This document shows, in pieces, positions 41,537 to 50,503 of a stretch of 64,000 nt of DNA; the first letter of the stretch is position 1, and each line of letters opens with the position of its first letter. This DNA comes from Mesorhizobium_K sp040049215 (GTDB lineage Bacteria > Pseudomonadota > Alphaproteobacteria > Rhizobiales > Rhizobiaceae). The stretch covers positions 1 to 64,000 of the forward strand of contig NZ_JBDZDN010000003.1 of NCBI RefSeq assembly GCF_040049215.1. Reading direction: 5' to 3'. A program made the translations under genes and the position numbers. The notes below the pieces were generated by a model. It had not been told where the DNA came from, made no database searches, and worked only from the letters and a program-made list of their open reading frames with translations.

Positions 41537-43039
41537 TCACTGGAAAGCCGTCTCGGCAAAACTCCTGAGCTTGCGGGAATGCAAGCGCTCCTTCGGCATT
41601 TCGGCGAGCTTCTCCAGGGCGCGGATACCGATCGTGAGGTGCTGCGCGACCTGCCGCTTGTAGAACTCCGTCGCCATGCCCGGCAGTTTCAGCTCGCCAT
41701 GCAGCGGTTTGTCGGAAACGCAGAGCAGCGTTCCGTAGGGCACGCGGAAGCGGAAGCCGTTCGCCGCGATCGTCGCCGATTCCATGTCGAGCGCGATGGC
41801 CCGGCTCTGCGAAAGGCGCTGCACCGGTCCGCGCTGGTCGCGCAGTTCCCAGTTGCGGTTGTCGATCGTTGCCACCGTCCCCGTGCGCATGATGCGCTTG
41901 AGGTCGTAGCCGACGAGGCCGGTGACCTCGGCGACGGCTTCCTGCAAGGCGACCTGGACTTCGGCAAGCGGCGGGATCGGCACCCAGATCGGAAGGTCGT
42001 CGTCCAGCACATGGTCCTCGCGGACATAGGCATGAGCCAGGACGTAGTCGCCCAGCGCCTGCGTGTTGCGCAGGCCCGCGCAGTGGCCGAGCATGAGCCA
42101 CGCATGCGGCCGCAGCACCGCGACGTGGTCGGTGATGGTCTTTGCATTGGACGGGCCGACACCGATATTGACCATGGTGATGCCTTCATGGCCGGGCTTC
42201 TTCAGATGGTACGCGGGCATCTGCGGTATGCGCGCCAGCGCCGGCCCGTCGAAAGGCAGCGACTCGCCGGCCGGGGTCACGATGTTGCCGGGTTCGACGA
42301 ATGCTTCGTAGCCGCCACCGCCCTTCGCCATGAGTTCACGGGCGTAGATGGCGAACTCGTCGATGTAGAACTGGTAGTTGGTGAACAGCACGAAGTTCTG
42401 GAAATGCTCCGGGCCGGTCGCCGTGTAGTGCGACAGGCGATGCAGCGAGTAGTCGATGCGCTGCGCGGTGAACGGCGCCAGCGGCCGCGCCTCGCCGGGC
42501 ACGATCTCGAAGGTTCCGTTCGCGATATGGTCGTCGGTTCCGTCGAGATCGGGAACATCGAACAGGTCGCGGATCGGCCGGTGGATGCGGTCGGCGACCG
42601 TGCCATCGACATGGGTTCCCTCGAAGAACGCGAAATGCACGGGAATGGGCGTTTCCGACTCCGAGACCACGACCGGAACGCCGTGATTGCGCATGATCAG
42701 GCGAAGTTGCTCGATGAGGTAGCTCTCGAACAGGTCCGGACGGGTGACGGTCGTCGAGAAATGCCCAGGCGTCGGCATGTGGCCATAGGCCTGGCGCGAG
42801 TCGATCTGGCTGTAGGAGGAGGTGGTGACGCCGACCTCCGGATAGAATGCGCGGTAGCGCCTGTTGGGATCCGCTCCCTGCGCAAGCGCTGCGAAGGAAT
42901 CGCGCAGGAACGTGGTGTTGCGGGTGTAGAGCACCTTCAGCGCGGCGACGGCCTCGACGGCGTCGGTGAAGCTTTTGCGCGCGAAGGGTTCGGGCGAAAC
43001 GACTGATTCGATGGGTTCGGGATAGATTCGCTTTTCCAT
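41537..43039 (-). CDS. amn: AMP nucleosidase
   Basis: This 500-residue protein matches AMP nucleosidase, which splits AMP into adenine and ribose 5-phosphate and so controls the adenylate pool. It has the N-terminal Amn domain and a C-terminal nucleoside phosphorylase-like domain, with MVNIGVGPSNAKT, HCAGLRNTQALGDYVLAHAY and ALDMESATIAANGFRFRVPY-type segments (the MESATIAANG motif is the catalytic signature). Length is close to the usual 480-500. Its 3' neighbour is the EEP gene. Confidence 0.93.
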   Translation of the reverse strand: MEKRIYPEPIESVVSPEPFARKSFTDAVEAVAALKVLYTRNTTFLRDSFAALAQGADPNRRYRAFYPEVGVTTSSYSQIDSRQAYGHMPTPGHFSTTVTRPDLFESYLIEQLRLIMRNHGVPVVVSESETPIPVHFAFFEGTHVDGTVADRIHRPIRDLFDVPDLDGTDDHIANGTFEIVPGEARPLAPFTAQRIDYSLHRLSHYTATGPEHFQNFVLFTNYQFYIDEFAIYARELMAKGGGGYEAFVEPGNIVTPAGESLPFDGPALARIPQMPAYHLKKPGHEGITMVNIGVGPSNAKTITDHVAVLRPHAWLMLGHCAGLRNTQALGDYVLAHAYVREDHVLDDDLPIWVPIPPLAEVQVALQEAVAEVTGLVGYDLKRIMRTGTVATIDNRNWELRDQRGPVQRLSQSRAIALDMESATIAANGFRFRVPYGTLLCVSDKPLHGELKLPGMATEFYKRQVAQHLTIGIRALEKLAEMPKERLHSRKLRSFAETAFQ

Positions 43040-43123
43040 GACCCAATATAATGGGCTTGCGTGACAGTTGGGAGTGCCTGCCCAAAAAAATGGCAGCGAT
43101 ACTGGGCGTTCGACATGGCCCGG

Positions 43124-43318
43124 TTATGCCCGCTGAAGGCTCACCATCAGTACGAAGCCGGCGCCTTTGTTCTTCACCGCAGGAGCTTCGATGATCGTCT
43201 GGTCGGCGGCGCGCAGGCTCGGTACGGCAAGAAGCGGCGCCGACACGACCAGCATCACCAGCAGCGCCCTGGGCAGCAGCCGGAAGCACTGGGAGGTCTC
43301 TTTGATGGTGCGGGTCAT
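43124..43318 (-). CDS. small secreted hypothetical protein
   Basis: A 64-codon frame with a good signal peptide: basic start, Leu/Val-rich core (RALLVMLVVSAPLLAVP) and a likely cleavage site after SLRAA near residue 37. That leaves a mature peptide of about 27 residues ending in VSLQRA. It lies 37 bases downstream of another small exported frame on the same strand. The ribosome site is weak. No family recognised. Confidence 0.45.
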   Translation of the reverse strand: MTRTIKETSQCFRLLPRALLVMLVVSAPLLAVPSLRAADQTIIEAPAVKNKGAGFVLMVSLQRA

Positions 43319-43355
43319 GATTTCACTGGGCTTTCGTCGTTCTGGGTCGCGGGTT

Positions 43356-43526
43356 TCAGTCTTGATCCGGGGATCGGCAGAAGATTTTCGAACCGGTGAG
43401 GCACGAGCCCGCACTGGCGGTCTGATAGTTTCGTCTCGATCGGCCGGCGTCGGCGACAAGGATGGCGAAGACCATCCCGAAGAGCGTCACAAGCAGGCAG
43501 ACGATCGTGAAGCGGCGAGCGAGCAT
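43356..43526 (-). CDS. small membrane-anchored or secreted protein (56 residues)
   Basis: On the minus strand, an ATG at 43524-43526 is preceded by a strong AAGGAG with optimal spacing. It opens a 56-residue frame with a short basic start, a 19-residue hydrophobic segment (about 8-26) and a small polar tail holding two cysteines (SCLTGSKIFC). It is divergent from the GST gene and upstream of a second small secreted frame. The clear ribosome site and export signal make it more likely real than chance. Confidence 0.6.
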   Translation of the reverse strand: MLARRFTIVCLLVTLFGMVFAILVADAGRSRRNYQTASAGSCLTGSKIFCRSPDQD

Positions 43527-43698
43527 CTCTGTCTCCTTCGATGCTGCGGAGAATGCCTTGACGCGGCTGAACCGCCTCTGAGACGGCCGTTCATGTGAGG
43601 TTCAATTTTATTGACGGTCGTTAAGCGGTTCGCGCGCTTGTGTTTTCGCGCCGCGGGCCTATCTCCGATTCGCGTTTGAAGCAGCGGAGAAAGCCCCA

Positions 43699-44403
43699 AT
43701 GGCCAAGCAGACCAAGCCGATCGAACTCTATTACTGGCCGACGCCGAACGGCTGGAAGATCACGATCATGCTTGAGGAACTCGGCGTTCCCTACGAGGTC
43801 AAATACGTCAACATCGGCAAGGGCGAGCAGTTCGAGCCGTCGTTCCTGGCGATAGCGCCGAACAACCGCATGCCGGCGATCATCGATCCCGAGGGACCGG
43901 ACGGCAAACCGATCTCGATCTTCGAGTCCGGCGCGATCCTGCAATATCTCGGCCGCAAGTTCGGAAAATACTATCCGTCAACCGAGCGGGCCAGGGTCGA
44001 CGTCGAGCAGTGGCTGTACTGGCAGGTCGGCGGCCTCGGACCGATGGCGGGGCAGGCGCATCACTTCCGGAACTACGCGCCCGAGAAGCTGCCCTATGCC
44101 GTCGACCGCTATACCAACGAGGTGAACAGGCTTTACGGCGTGATGAACAAGCGGCTGGCGGACCGGGAATTCCTGGCGGGCGACTATTCGATCGCCGACA
44201 TGGCGGCCGTCGGCTGGGTCAGGTCCTACAAGAACCAGGGCCAGGACCTCGACGATTTTCCCAACCTGAAGCGCTGGTTCGACGCCATCCTGGCACGGCC
44301 CGCAGTCGAGCGCGCCCTCGCCGTCGGGCAGGAGCGCCGCAGCAATCTCGCCCAGGACAAGGACGCCCAGAAGGTGTTGTTCGGGCAAAGAGCCAGGGCC
44401 TGA
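43699..44403 (+). CDS. glutathione S-transferase, YfcG/YghU-like
   Basis: A 234-residue GST. The thioredoxin-fold domain (1-85) starts IELYYWPTPNGWKITIML, with the Asn/Gly region replacing a catalytic Cys or Ser as in the nu-class YfcG/YghU proteins, and contains NNRMPAI (cis-Pro) and FESGAILQYL. The helical C-terminal domain has the DYSIADMA N-capping box. Enzymes of this type reduce disulfides and organic peroxides with glutathione. ATG at 43699 follows a purine-rich GCGGAGAAAG. Confidence 0.9.
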   Translation: MAKQTKPIELYYWPTPNGWKITIMLEELGVPYEVKYVNIGKGEQFEPSFLAIAPNNRMPAIIDPEGPDGKPISIFESGAILQYLGRKFGKYYPSTERARVDVEQWLYWQVGGLGPMAGQAHHFRNYAPEKLPYAVDRYTNEVNRLYGVMNKRLADREFLAGDYSIADMAAVGWVRSYKNQGQDLDDFPNLKRWFDAILARPAVERALAVGQERRSNLAQDKDAQKVLFGQRARA

Positions 44404-44425
44404 TCCCTGACGCAGCGCTTCTTCC

Positions 44426-44770
44426 CTAAAGCTTCTTCCAGTTCTGCGCACGGCAGAACAGGCCGCCGAGCACGCATCCGCTGAGGCTGAGATTTCCGCC
44501 CGAGACCGAGGCCTTGCCCTTGTACGTCTTGTCGTTGTTCGGATCGGTGATCGAGCCGCTGTAGCTGTTGGCGCCGGAAGCCGTCATCTTGCCGATCTGC
44601 TTGCCGCTATGACTGCCGCTGATGAGCTTGATGCAGAACGCGCCGCCGCAGGGACTGATATGGGCGGTGCTGCCGGCTTCGGTCCTCCAGTTGCCCTCGA
44701 TCGGATCTGCCCAGGCGGCTCCGGCGAACAGCATCGAGGCCGCGAGGGCCACGCTAAGTCTGCGAAACAT
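44426..44770 (-). CDS. DUF2147 secreted protein
   Basis: A 114-residue exported protein. A signal peptide (cleavage after GAAWA near 21) is followed by DPIEGNWRTE, the DUF2147 opening motif. The mature beta-barrel-like domain has conserved cysteines (SPCGGAFC, LSGCVLGGLFC) and ends CRAQNWKKL. GGGAGGA upstream supports the start. Function of DUF2147 is unknown; fatty-acid-binding-like folds have been suggested. Confidence 0.85.
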   Translation of the reverse strand: MFRRLSVALAASMLFAGAAWADPIEGNWRTEAGSTAHISPCGGAFCIKLISGSHSGKQIGKMTASGANSYSGSITDPNNDKTYKGKASVSGGNLSLSGCVLGGLFCRAQNWKKL

Positions 44771-45137
44771 CTTGTCCTCCCTTTGGTCCTCGCCTCGCTT
44801 GCGGGGGTCCGTTATCGGCTGAAGTTATTGCAGTCCGTCGAAAATCGGAAGGGGAGCCTATCCCGATATCGGCCTCGTCACCTTGCCGCGTGGTTATCAA
44901 AGACTTGCTGCGCTGCACCTGCATTTTCATCGTCTTTTCGGGAACGCTGCGCAAGGCCGCGCTTCGTATCCTTAATGATTTCCGGCATTTACCTCTCGTT
45001 TGAACTTTGTTTGTCGCAAATTAAGCACGCCGTTTAACGACGGATTCAAGCCTCCGCCTCCATCCTTCGAAGCATCGGAAGAGCAGCCCGGGGACACCAA
45101 AGGGAGCCGCTCTCTGGAGTTGAGACAGGGGATAAAA
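44771..45137. other. 367-base intergenic region, no gene seen
   Basis: The divergent gap between the DUF2147 and Sel1-like genes holds a ribosome site for each at its ends. In between I see no convincing short reading frame, hairpin or repeat. It is somewhat AT-richer around 44990-45035, where promoter elements for the Sel1-like gene would be expected, but no clear -35/-10 pair stands out. Confidence 0.4.
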
Positions 45138-45398
45138 ATGGCACGTTTTGAAATACTTGAGCAGGGTTTCGGCGGAGCAGGCGCCCAGGCTGACATCCTT
45201 TTCGAACTGGGCATGATGTATGCGACCGGTCGCGACTGCGACGCCGACATCGTCGCCGCCCACAAATGGTTCAACATCGCGGCGATCAAGGGTTCGACCC
45301 GAGCCGCCGAATTGCGCTCGGAGCTGTCGGCCACGATGTCGAAGGCCGATATCGCCAGGGCGCTGCGCGAGGCCCGCGAATGGATGACGATGCACTGA
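45138..45398 (+). CDS. Sel1-repeat-like small protein
   Basis: An 86-residue protein with one Sel1-like helix pair: LFELGMMYATGRDCDADIVAAHKWFNIAAIKG matches the Sel1 consensus (about 24-55), ending with a basic helix. Proteins this small usually act as adaptor modules, not enzymes. I start at ATG 45138, preceded by CAGGGG; an earlier in-frame start at 45000 would add 46 residues of low-complexity sequence. The gene converges with mccA. Confidence 0.75.
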   Translation: MARFEILEQGFGGAGAQADILFELGMMYATGRDCDADIVAAHKWFNIAAIKGSTRAAELRSELSATMSKADIARALREAREWMTMH

Positions 45399-45532
45399 CC
45401 TCTGGTCAGGCAGGAATTTGGCCAAGGCCGCGAAAAGACGGCCGGGCTGCAAGACAAGACGCGCACAAGCGCGCTGTGACGACAGGGCAAAGGCGAATGC
45501 CGGGCATGGGGATGCCTCGGCGACAGCAAACC

Positions 45533-45567
45533 AAGGCCGCGACCGGACAAAGAGCCGGCGCGGCCTT
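45533..45567. terminator. bidirectional hairpin terminator between Sel1-like gene and mccA
   Basis: AAGGCCGCGACCGG (45533-45546) pairs with CCGGCGCGGCCTT (45555-45567), a 13-pair stem with one bulged base and an ACAAAGAG loop, followed by CGTGTTT. It lies between two convergent genes and would serve both. Confidence 0.6.
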
Positions 45568-45584
45568 CGTGTTTCAGGGTCGTG

Positions 45585-47534
45585 TCAGCCGGCGCTCTCG
45601 TCGAATGTGACCAGCACCGTGCCCTCGGTGATCTGGGCGCCTTCGGCGACGATCTCGGCGACCACGCCATCATGAGGGGCGGCGATCGTATGCTCCATCT
45701 TCATCGCCTCGAGGATCAGCAGCGGCTGACCCTTGACGACCGCCTCGCCCTTGGCTGCGCGCACGATCTTGACGAGGCCGGGCATTGGCGCACGCATGCT
45801 GCCGATGGACAACTCGGCTTCGGCAGCCTTGGCAAAAGGGTCGGGAACGGCGAAGTCGAAGGCAGCGCCCTCTGAAAACACCGTGACATGGCCAGGCCAA
45901 AGGGCAAACCGGCCGGTTTCGTCGGGCGACACGACGTGTCCGTTGGGCGCGCCGTCAAGCCTGACCGTATGACGGCCGTCGGGTCGCGCGGAAACCATCG
46001 CCACGATCTCGCTGTCGCCCGTCCGCACGCTTGTGCGGCGCTCGACCGGGTGGAAATGCGCATAGCCTGATAGCGACGACCACGGATCGTCGCCGGCAGG
46101 CTCGGCGCCGATGCCCGACGCTGCCAGGATGGCCGTCGTCACGGCCTTGGACGAAGGCGAGGGCGCTGCCGCAAGCTGCTCCTGCCTGCGGCCGATCAGC
46201 CCGGTATCGACATCGCCGGCTGCGAAATCCTGGTCGCGCGCGAGCGCGGCGAGGAAGGCGATATTGGTCACCGAGCCGGCGATCTCGGTCGTTTCCAGCG
46301 CCAGGCCGAGCGCATCGAGCGCCGCTTTGCGGTCCGGACCGTGGACGACCAGCTTGGCGATCATCGGGTCGTAGAAAGGCGAAATGGCGTCGCCGGCCCG
46401 CACGCCGGTCTCGACCCGCAACGTGGGTCCGGACTCCGGAAATTTCAGGTGGTGCAGCGTGCCGGTGGCCGGCAGGAAGCCGCGCGTGGCGTCCTCGGCG
46501 TAGATCCTCGCCTCGAAGGCGTGGCCGGTCAGTGTGATCTCGTCCTGCATCTTCGGCAGTTTCTCGCCGGCGGCGACGCGCAGCTGCCATTCGACGAGAT
46601 CGACCCCGGTCACCATCTCGGTCACCGGATGCTCGACCTGCAGCCGCGTATTCATCTCCATGAACCAGAAGCGGTCGGGCCTGGGCCCTTCGGATGCATC
46701 GGCGATGAACTCGATGGTGCCGGCGCCGGAATAGCCGATCGCCTTCGTGGCCTTCACGGCCGCTTCGGTCATCGCGGTGCGCATCTCCACCGTCATGCCG
46801 GGGGCAGGGGCTTCCTCGATCACCTTCTGGTGGCGGCGCTGCGCCGAGCAGTCGCGCTCGAAGAGGTGAACGGCATTGCCGAGATTGTCGCCGAAAACCT
46901 GCACCTCGATATGGCGCGGCCGGTCGACATACTTTTCGACCAGCACGCGGTCGTCTCCGAAGGCGGCTTTCGCCTCGCGGCGCGCCGCCGACAGCGCCTC
47001 GGCGAAATCGTCTGCTAGCTCAACCTTGCGCATGCCCTTGCCGCCACCGCCGGCGCGCGCCTTGATCAGCACCGGGTAGCCGATCTCGCGCGCCTTGCCT
47101 GCCAGAAGCACGAGTTCCTGCGCCTCGCCGTGATAGCCGGGCACGACCGGCACGCCGGCGCGCTCCATTAGCCTTTTGGCTGCGTCCTTCAGGCCCATGG
47201 CGCGGATCGACGCGGCCGACGGGCCGACGAAGACGAGGCCCGCCGCCGTCACCTGGTCGACGAAGTCGGGGTTCTCCGACAGGAAGCCGTAGCCCGGATG
47301 CACGGCATCGGCGCGCGAGTTGATCGCGGCGGCGATGATCCGGTCGTCGCGCAGGTAGCTTTCGCCGACGGGCGAGGGGCCGATATGCACCGCCTCATCG
47401 GCCATCTCGACATGCAGGGCACGCCGGTCGGCATCGGAAAAGACCGCGACCGTCGCGATGCCCATGCGGCGTGCTGTCCGGATGACGCGGCACGCAATCT
47501 CGCCACGGTTGGCGATGAGGACTTTCTTGAACAT
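45585..47534 (-). CDS. mccA: methylcrotonyl-CoA carboxylase biotin-carrying alpha subunit
   Basis: A 649-residue acyl-CoA carboxylase alpha chain. It has a biotin carboxylase domain (1 to about 450) with ATP-grasp motifs such as KARAGGGGKGMRKV and FMEMNTRLQVEHPVTEM, a linker, and a C-terminal biotinyl domain with EAMKMEH (biotin Lys612). The same-strand mccB-type subunit 15 kb upstream, ending in the MccB-like GVWRM, suggests 3-methylcrotonyl-CoA carboxylase of leucine degradation rather than propionyl-CoA carboxylase. It starts three bases after the VOC gene stop. Confidence 0.85.
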   Translation of the reverse strand: MFKKVLIANRGEIACRVIRTARRMGIATVAVFSDADRRALHVEMADEAVHIGPSPVGESYLRDDRIIAAAINSRADAVHPGYGFLSENPDFVDQVTAAGLVFVGPSAASIRAMGLKDAAKRLMERAGVPVVPGYHGEAQELVLLAGKAREIGYPVLIKARAGGGGKGMRKVELADDFAEALSAARREAKAAFGDDRVLVEKYVDRPRHIEVQVFGDNLGNAVHLFERDCSAQRRHQKVIEEAPAPGMTVEMRTAMTEAAVKATKAIGYSGAGTIEFIADASEGPRPDRFWFMEMNTRLQVEHPVTEMVTGVDLVEWQLRVAAGEKLPKMQDEITLTGHAFEARIYAEDATRGFLPATGTLHHLKFPESGPTLRVETGVRAGDAISPFYDPMIAKLVVHGPDRKAALDALGLALETTEIAGSVTNIAFLAALARDQDFAAGDVDTGLIGRRQEQLAAAPSPSSKAVTTAILAASGIGAEPAGDDPWSSLSGYAHFHPVERRTSVRTGDSEIVAMVSARPDGRHTVRLDGAPNGHVVSPDETGRFALWPGHVTVFSEGAAFDFAVPDPFAKAAEAELSIGSMRAPMPGLVKIVRAAKGEAVVKGQPLLILEAMKMEHTIAAPHDGVVAEIVAEGAQITEGTVLVTFDESAG

Positions 47535-47537
47535 GCC

Positions 47538-48296
47538 CTACGGCTTGGCCGCCAGCAGCGCGAAATGCGCGCCTTGCGGATCCTGCGCATTGACGACCCA
47601 ACTGCCGTCCGGGACCTCCATCGGCCCGAAGGTGATCTTGCCGCCATTGTCGGTGATGCGTTTGGCTCCGGCTTGGATATTGGTCACGTTGAAGTAGAAC
47701 TGCCAGGCGGGAGCCGGAACCTGCGGCGGCTTGGTCATGATGCCGCCGATGCCCTCCTCGCCGTCGGACGCGAAGATCAGATAGATGCCCATCTCGCCCA
47801 TGTCGAACTCGCGCACCTTGGTCCAGCCGTACTGTCCGGCATAGAAGTCGAAGGCGCTTTTGTAGTCGCCGGCATACAGCTCGTGCCAACCGACATGGCC
47901 GGGCGTCATGCGCGGGACCGGCGGCTGGTCCGGCCCCATCGGGCTCATCAGCATGAAGGCCGCGCCTTGCGGGTCGGCGACGACCGAGAAGCGGCCGACA
48001 TCCGGAATGTCGGCGGGCTCGCGGTACACCGCGCCGCCCGCCTTCTTCACGCCCGCGGTCGCGGCGTCGACGTCCCTGGCGTGGATGTAACCCATCCAGC
48101 AGGGCGGCGTGCCCATCGCCTTGGCTTCCTCGGGAAGCAGCATCAGCCCGGCGACCGCCCGCTCGCCGGCGCTGAAGATTGTATAGTCCATGCCGGCGAA
48201 GGGCTCGGAAGTCCAGCCGACGACATTCTTGTAGAAAGCCTCCGCGCCGGCCACGTCGGTCGTCATCAGCTCGTACCAGAAGAAACCCGAAGCCAT
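47538..48296 (-). CDS. VOC (glyoxalase/bleomycin resistance) family protein, two domains
   Basis: A 252-residue protein with two tandem VOC modules (about 5-115 and 130-248), each beginning with a GFFWYELMT- or GHVGWHELYAGD-type strand. The second half (FDMGEMGIYLIF, AWQFYFNVTNI) resembles proteins once annotated as hydroxylases. VOC folds bind a metal and act on varied substrates. GGAGGAG precedes the ATG. Its stop lies three bases before mccA, so it is very likely co-transcribed with the carboxylase. Confidence 0.85.
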   Translation of the reverse strand: MASGFFWYELMTTDVAGAEAFYKNVVGWTSEPFAGMDYTIFSAGERAVAGLMLLPEEAKAMGTPPCWMGYIHARDVDAATAGVKKAGGAVYREPADIPDVGRFSVVADPQGAAFMLMSPMGPDQPPVPRMTPGHVGWHELYAGDYKSAFDFYAGQYGWTKVREFDMGEMGIYLIFASDGEEGIGGIMTKPPQVPAPAWQFYFNVTNIQAGAKRITDNGGKITFGPMEVPDGSWVVNAQDPQGAHFALLAAKP

Positions 48297-48390
48297 GTCG
48301 CTCCTCCCTAGAGTGGACCCTCCGAGGTCATCCTAGGCGTCGGGAACGACAGCGTCACGGTTTTTGACGACCGGAGCACTCAGAGGTGGC

Positions 48391-48885
48391 TCAGTTGGAG
48401 GCAACGAGCTCGATCTGCTCGACGCCGGCCGCGATGCCAATGCCGGGCTCGCCTTCGATGGCGAGCGGCTGCAGCGAGAAGGCCTTGCCTGTGCCGCCGA
48501 CCAGAACGTCCGCGCCAAGGCCCAAGCCCGCCGCGACCGACGCGTCGACGCCGGCATATTTACCGGCCAGCAGCCCAGTACCGGAGGCCGGCGAGCCGGC
48601 GACGACGGCCCAGGCGAGGTGGCCTTCCTTCACCATGCCGATCTCGACGCCATACTGATGCACCGTACCGGTGTAATTCTCGGTCTTGCCGTCGCTGTGG
48701 GTGAAGACGCAGGTCATGGTCTGCTTGCGCACGAGGATCTCGCCGATGCCGATCGACGTGTCGCATTTCAGCATGCCGATCTGCGCATTCGACCAGGCAG
48801 GACCGCTGGCAAGGCCGGCGAAAAAGACGGCCAGCGCTATGCCGGCGTGCGGCGCGCTGCGCCGGGTGAGCGATATGTTTGCCAT
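48391..48885 (-). CDS. secreted DUF992 protein
   Basis: A 164-residue exported protein. The signal peptide ends around residue 30 (GPAWSNA), then comes the DUF992 domain: IGMLKCDTSIGIGEILVR, a second Cys in MTCVFTHSDG, YTGTVHQYGVEIG and the C-terminal GVEQIELVAS. DUF992 proteins are small periplasmic beta-rich proteins of unknown role widespread in Rhizobiales. ATG 48885 is preferred over a TTG two codons upstream. Confidence 0.85.
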   Translation of the reverse strand: MANISLTRRSAPHAGIALAVFFAGLASGPAWSNAQIGMLKCDTSIGIGEILVRKQTMTCVFTHSDGKTENYTGTVHQYGVEIGMVKEGHLAWAVVAGSPASGTGLLAGKYAGVDASVAAGLGLGADVLVGGTGKAFSLQPLAIEGEPGIGIAAGVEQIELVASN

Positions 48886-48969
48886 TCTCAAGGTTCCCTC
48901 GTTTCGAATGCTCGTCTGGTTGCTTTAGCGGTCGGCGGCGATTTCAGCAATCGTCGTCGACGACGTCCA

Positions 48970-49596
48970 TCAGGCCGGCGGAATGAAAGGCTGGCTGATT
49001 TCCTTGAACACCGCAAGCGCCTCCAGCCGCTCGCAATGGGCGCGTAGCGCGGGATAGTCCTGCATCGTTAAGACGTCAGGAAGCGCCTCGGTCGTATGGC
49101 GGATGGCACAGGCCACCGCTATGTCGGCATGCCCGATGCCTTCGCCGAACCAGTAGGTGGTCTGACGCTCGGCGCGGTCTTCTTCAAGCATGGAGAGCGC
49201 GCCCGCGATCTGAGCGCGGCAGCGCTCGACCCAGAGCGGCGAAACCTCCTCGTGCAGCACCTGCTCGTAGAACAGGCTGACCCCCTTGTCGGCAATGCCG
49301 GTGGCGAGGCCCGCGACCTTGAACGCGCGATGCCTGTCGGGCTCGGAGGCGGGGTAGAGCGAGCGCCCCGCCGGCGCCAGGCTTTCCAGATGAGCCAGGA
49401 TCAGATGGCTGTCGACGAGCACGTCCTCGTCGTCCAGTACGAGCACCGGCACGCGCATGAGCGGGTTCAGCGGCCTGATCTTCTCCTTGTCCGAAAAGAC
49501 CGACCACGGCCGATGCTCGAAGGAGAGGCCGTAGAGTTTCAGCGCGATGCCGACGCGCCGCACGAAGGAGGAATCGAACTGGCCGATGAGGATCAT
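48970..49596 (-). CDS. glutathione S-transferase family protein
   Basis: A 208-residue GST. The N-terminal thioredoxin fold begins ILIGQFDSSFVRRVGIALK, where the Ser of DSSFVRR is the likely catalytic residue; RVPVLVLDDEDVLVDSHLIL carries the cis-Pro and glutathione-binding Asp-Ser. The helical C-terminal domain has the GIGHADIAVACAI N-capping box. Substrate unknown. It is the second GST gene in the window and is distinct in type from the YfcG-like one. Confidence 0.88.
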   Translation of the reverse strand: MILIGQFDSSFVRRVGIALKLYGLSFEHRPWSVFSDKEKIRPLNPLMRVPVLVLDDEDVLVDSHLILAHLESLAPAGRSLYPASEPDRHRAFKVAGLATGIADKGVSLFYEQVLHEEVSPLWVERCRAQIAGALSMLEEDRAERQTTYWFGEGIGHADIAVACAIRHTTEALPDVLTMQDYPALRAHCERLEALAVFKEISQPFIPPA

Positions 49597-49797
49597 TTCT
49601 TGCGAGGCTCCGAAACGGGCCGGAGAGTGTCATGTCGGCGAGCGGCAGCGCAAGCGCAGGGAGGGACAATGGCGACATGAAGGTGACATGGGCGCTACCG
49701 CGTCATGTCGGCGTCGCTCGGCGTAACCAAGATGTCAAATTGGCAAAGACTTCACTTCGAGACCAGCGTAGATTGGGCAGTAACGGGGAGTGGTCAA

Positions 49798-50427
49798 ATG
49801 GACGAAAAACACCGGGTTCTACTAAGCTTGCGCAAACTGACGGCTGGGGGAAGGGCAGTGGTGGGCATTGTTGCTCTTGCAACGGCTTTGGGAAACTCGA
49901 CGGCTCATGCCGAAACCACAACGAAACGGCCGGTCGAGACGCTGATGGCACAGGCCGACGCCAAGGAGGCCCGTCCGGGAACGGAAAGCACTACCAAGAC
50001 GGTCACGACCACCACCACCCATGGCGGATGGACCGTCACATGCAGCGAAGGCGGAACCGAGCCCGCCAAGACTTGCAGCGCGAATTTCCGCGTCATCAAC
50101 AAGAAGAACAATTCCGTTGTCCTGGTCTGGCTGATCGGCCGCAACAAGGACGGCAAACTGCTGGCCGAGTTCCTGACCCTGACGGATATCATGATTCAGC
50201 CGGGCGTGATGGTGGCGATCGAAGAGGCCAAGCCGGTGAAGGCAGAGTACGTGTCTTGCGCAACGAAAGGCTGCAAGGCCTCGCTTGACCTCACGCCCAA
50301 CCTCGTCAGGCAGATGAAGGAAGCGAAGAAGGCCAAGATAGATATGACCCTTCTCGACGGCCAGGTCGTTCAGTTCGCAATGGACATTCCCGGCATCGAC
50401 ATGGCGCTCGCAGACCTCGGGCTCTGA
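49798..50427 (+). CDS. IalB family (invasion-associated locus B) protein
   Basis: A 209-residue exported protein. The signal peptide ends around residue 38 (NSTAHAE), followed by a Thr-rich linker (TTKTVTTTTT) and the IalB domain, which begins HGGWTVTCSEGG and has paired cysteines (C82/C93-like spacing and CATKGC) and the LTDIMIQPGVMVAI strand. The family is named after a Bartonella invasion protein but is general in alphaproteobacteria. It ends at the shared terminator with the autotransporter gene. Confidence 0.85.
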   Translation: MDEKHRVLLSLRKLTAGGRAVVGIVALATALGNSTAHAETTTKRPVETLMAQADAKEARPGTESTTKTVTTTTTHGGWTVTCSEGGTEPAKTCSANFRVINKKNNSVVLVWLIGRNKDGKLLAEFLTLTDIMIQPGVMVAIEEAKPVKAEYVSCATKGCKASLDLTPNLVRQMKEAKKAKIDMTLLDGQVVQFAMDIPGIDMALADLGL

Positions 50428-50446
50428 CGCTCTCTCCTGCGCGCGG

Positions 50447-50487
50447 ACGCAAAAACGGCCGGTCCTCAAGGGCCGGCCGTTTTGCGT
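50447..50487. terminator. bidirectional intrinsic terminator
   Basis: ACGCAAAAACGGCCGG and CCGGCCGTTTTGCGT form a long stem (50447-50487) with a TCCTCAAGGG tip; the T-run on either side gives U-tracts in both directions. It separates the convergent IalB-family and autotransporter genes and should end both transcripts. Confidence 0.85.
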
Positions 50488-50503
50488 TGTCTGCCGAGAC
50501 GGT

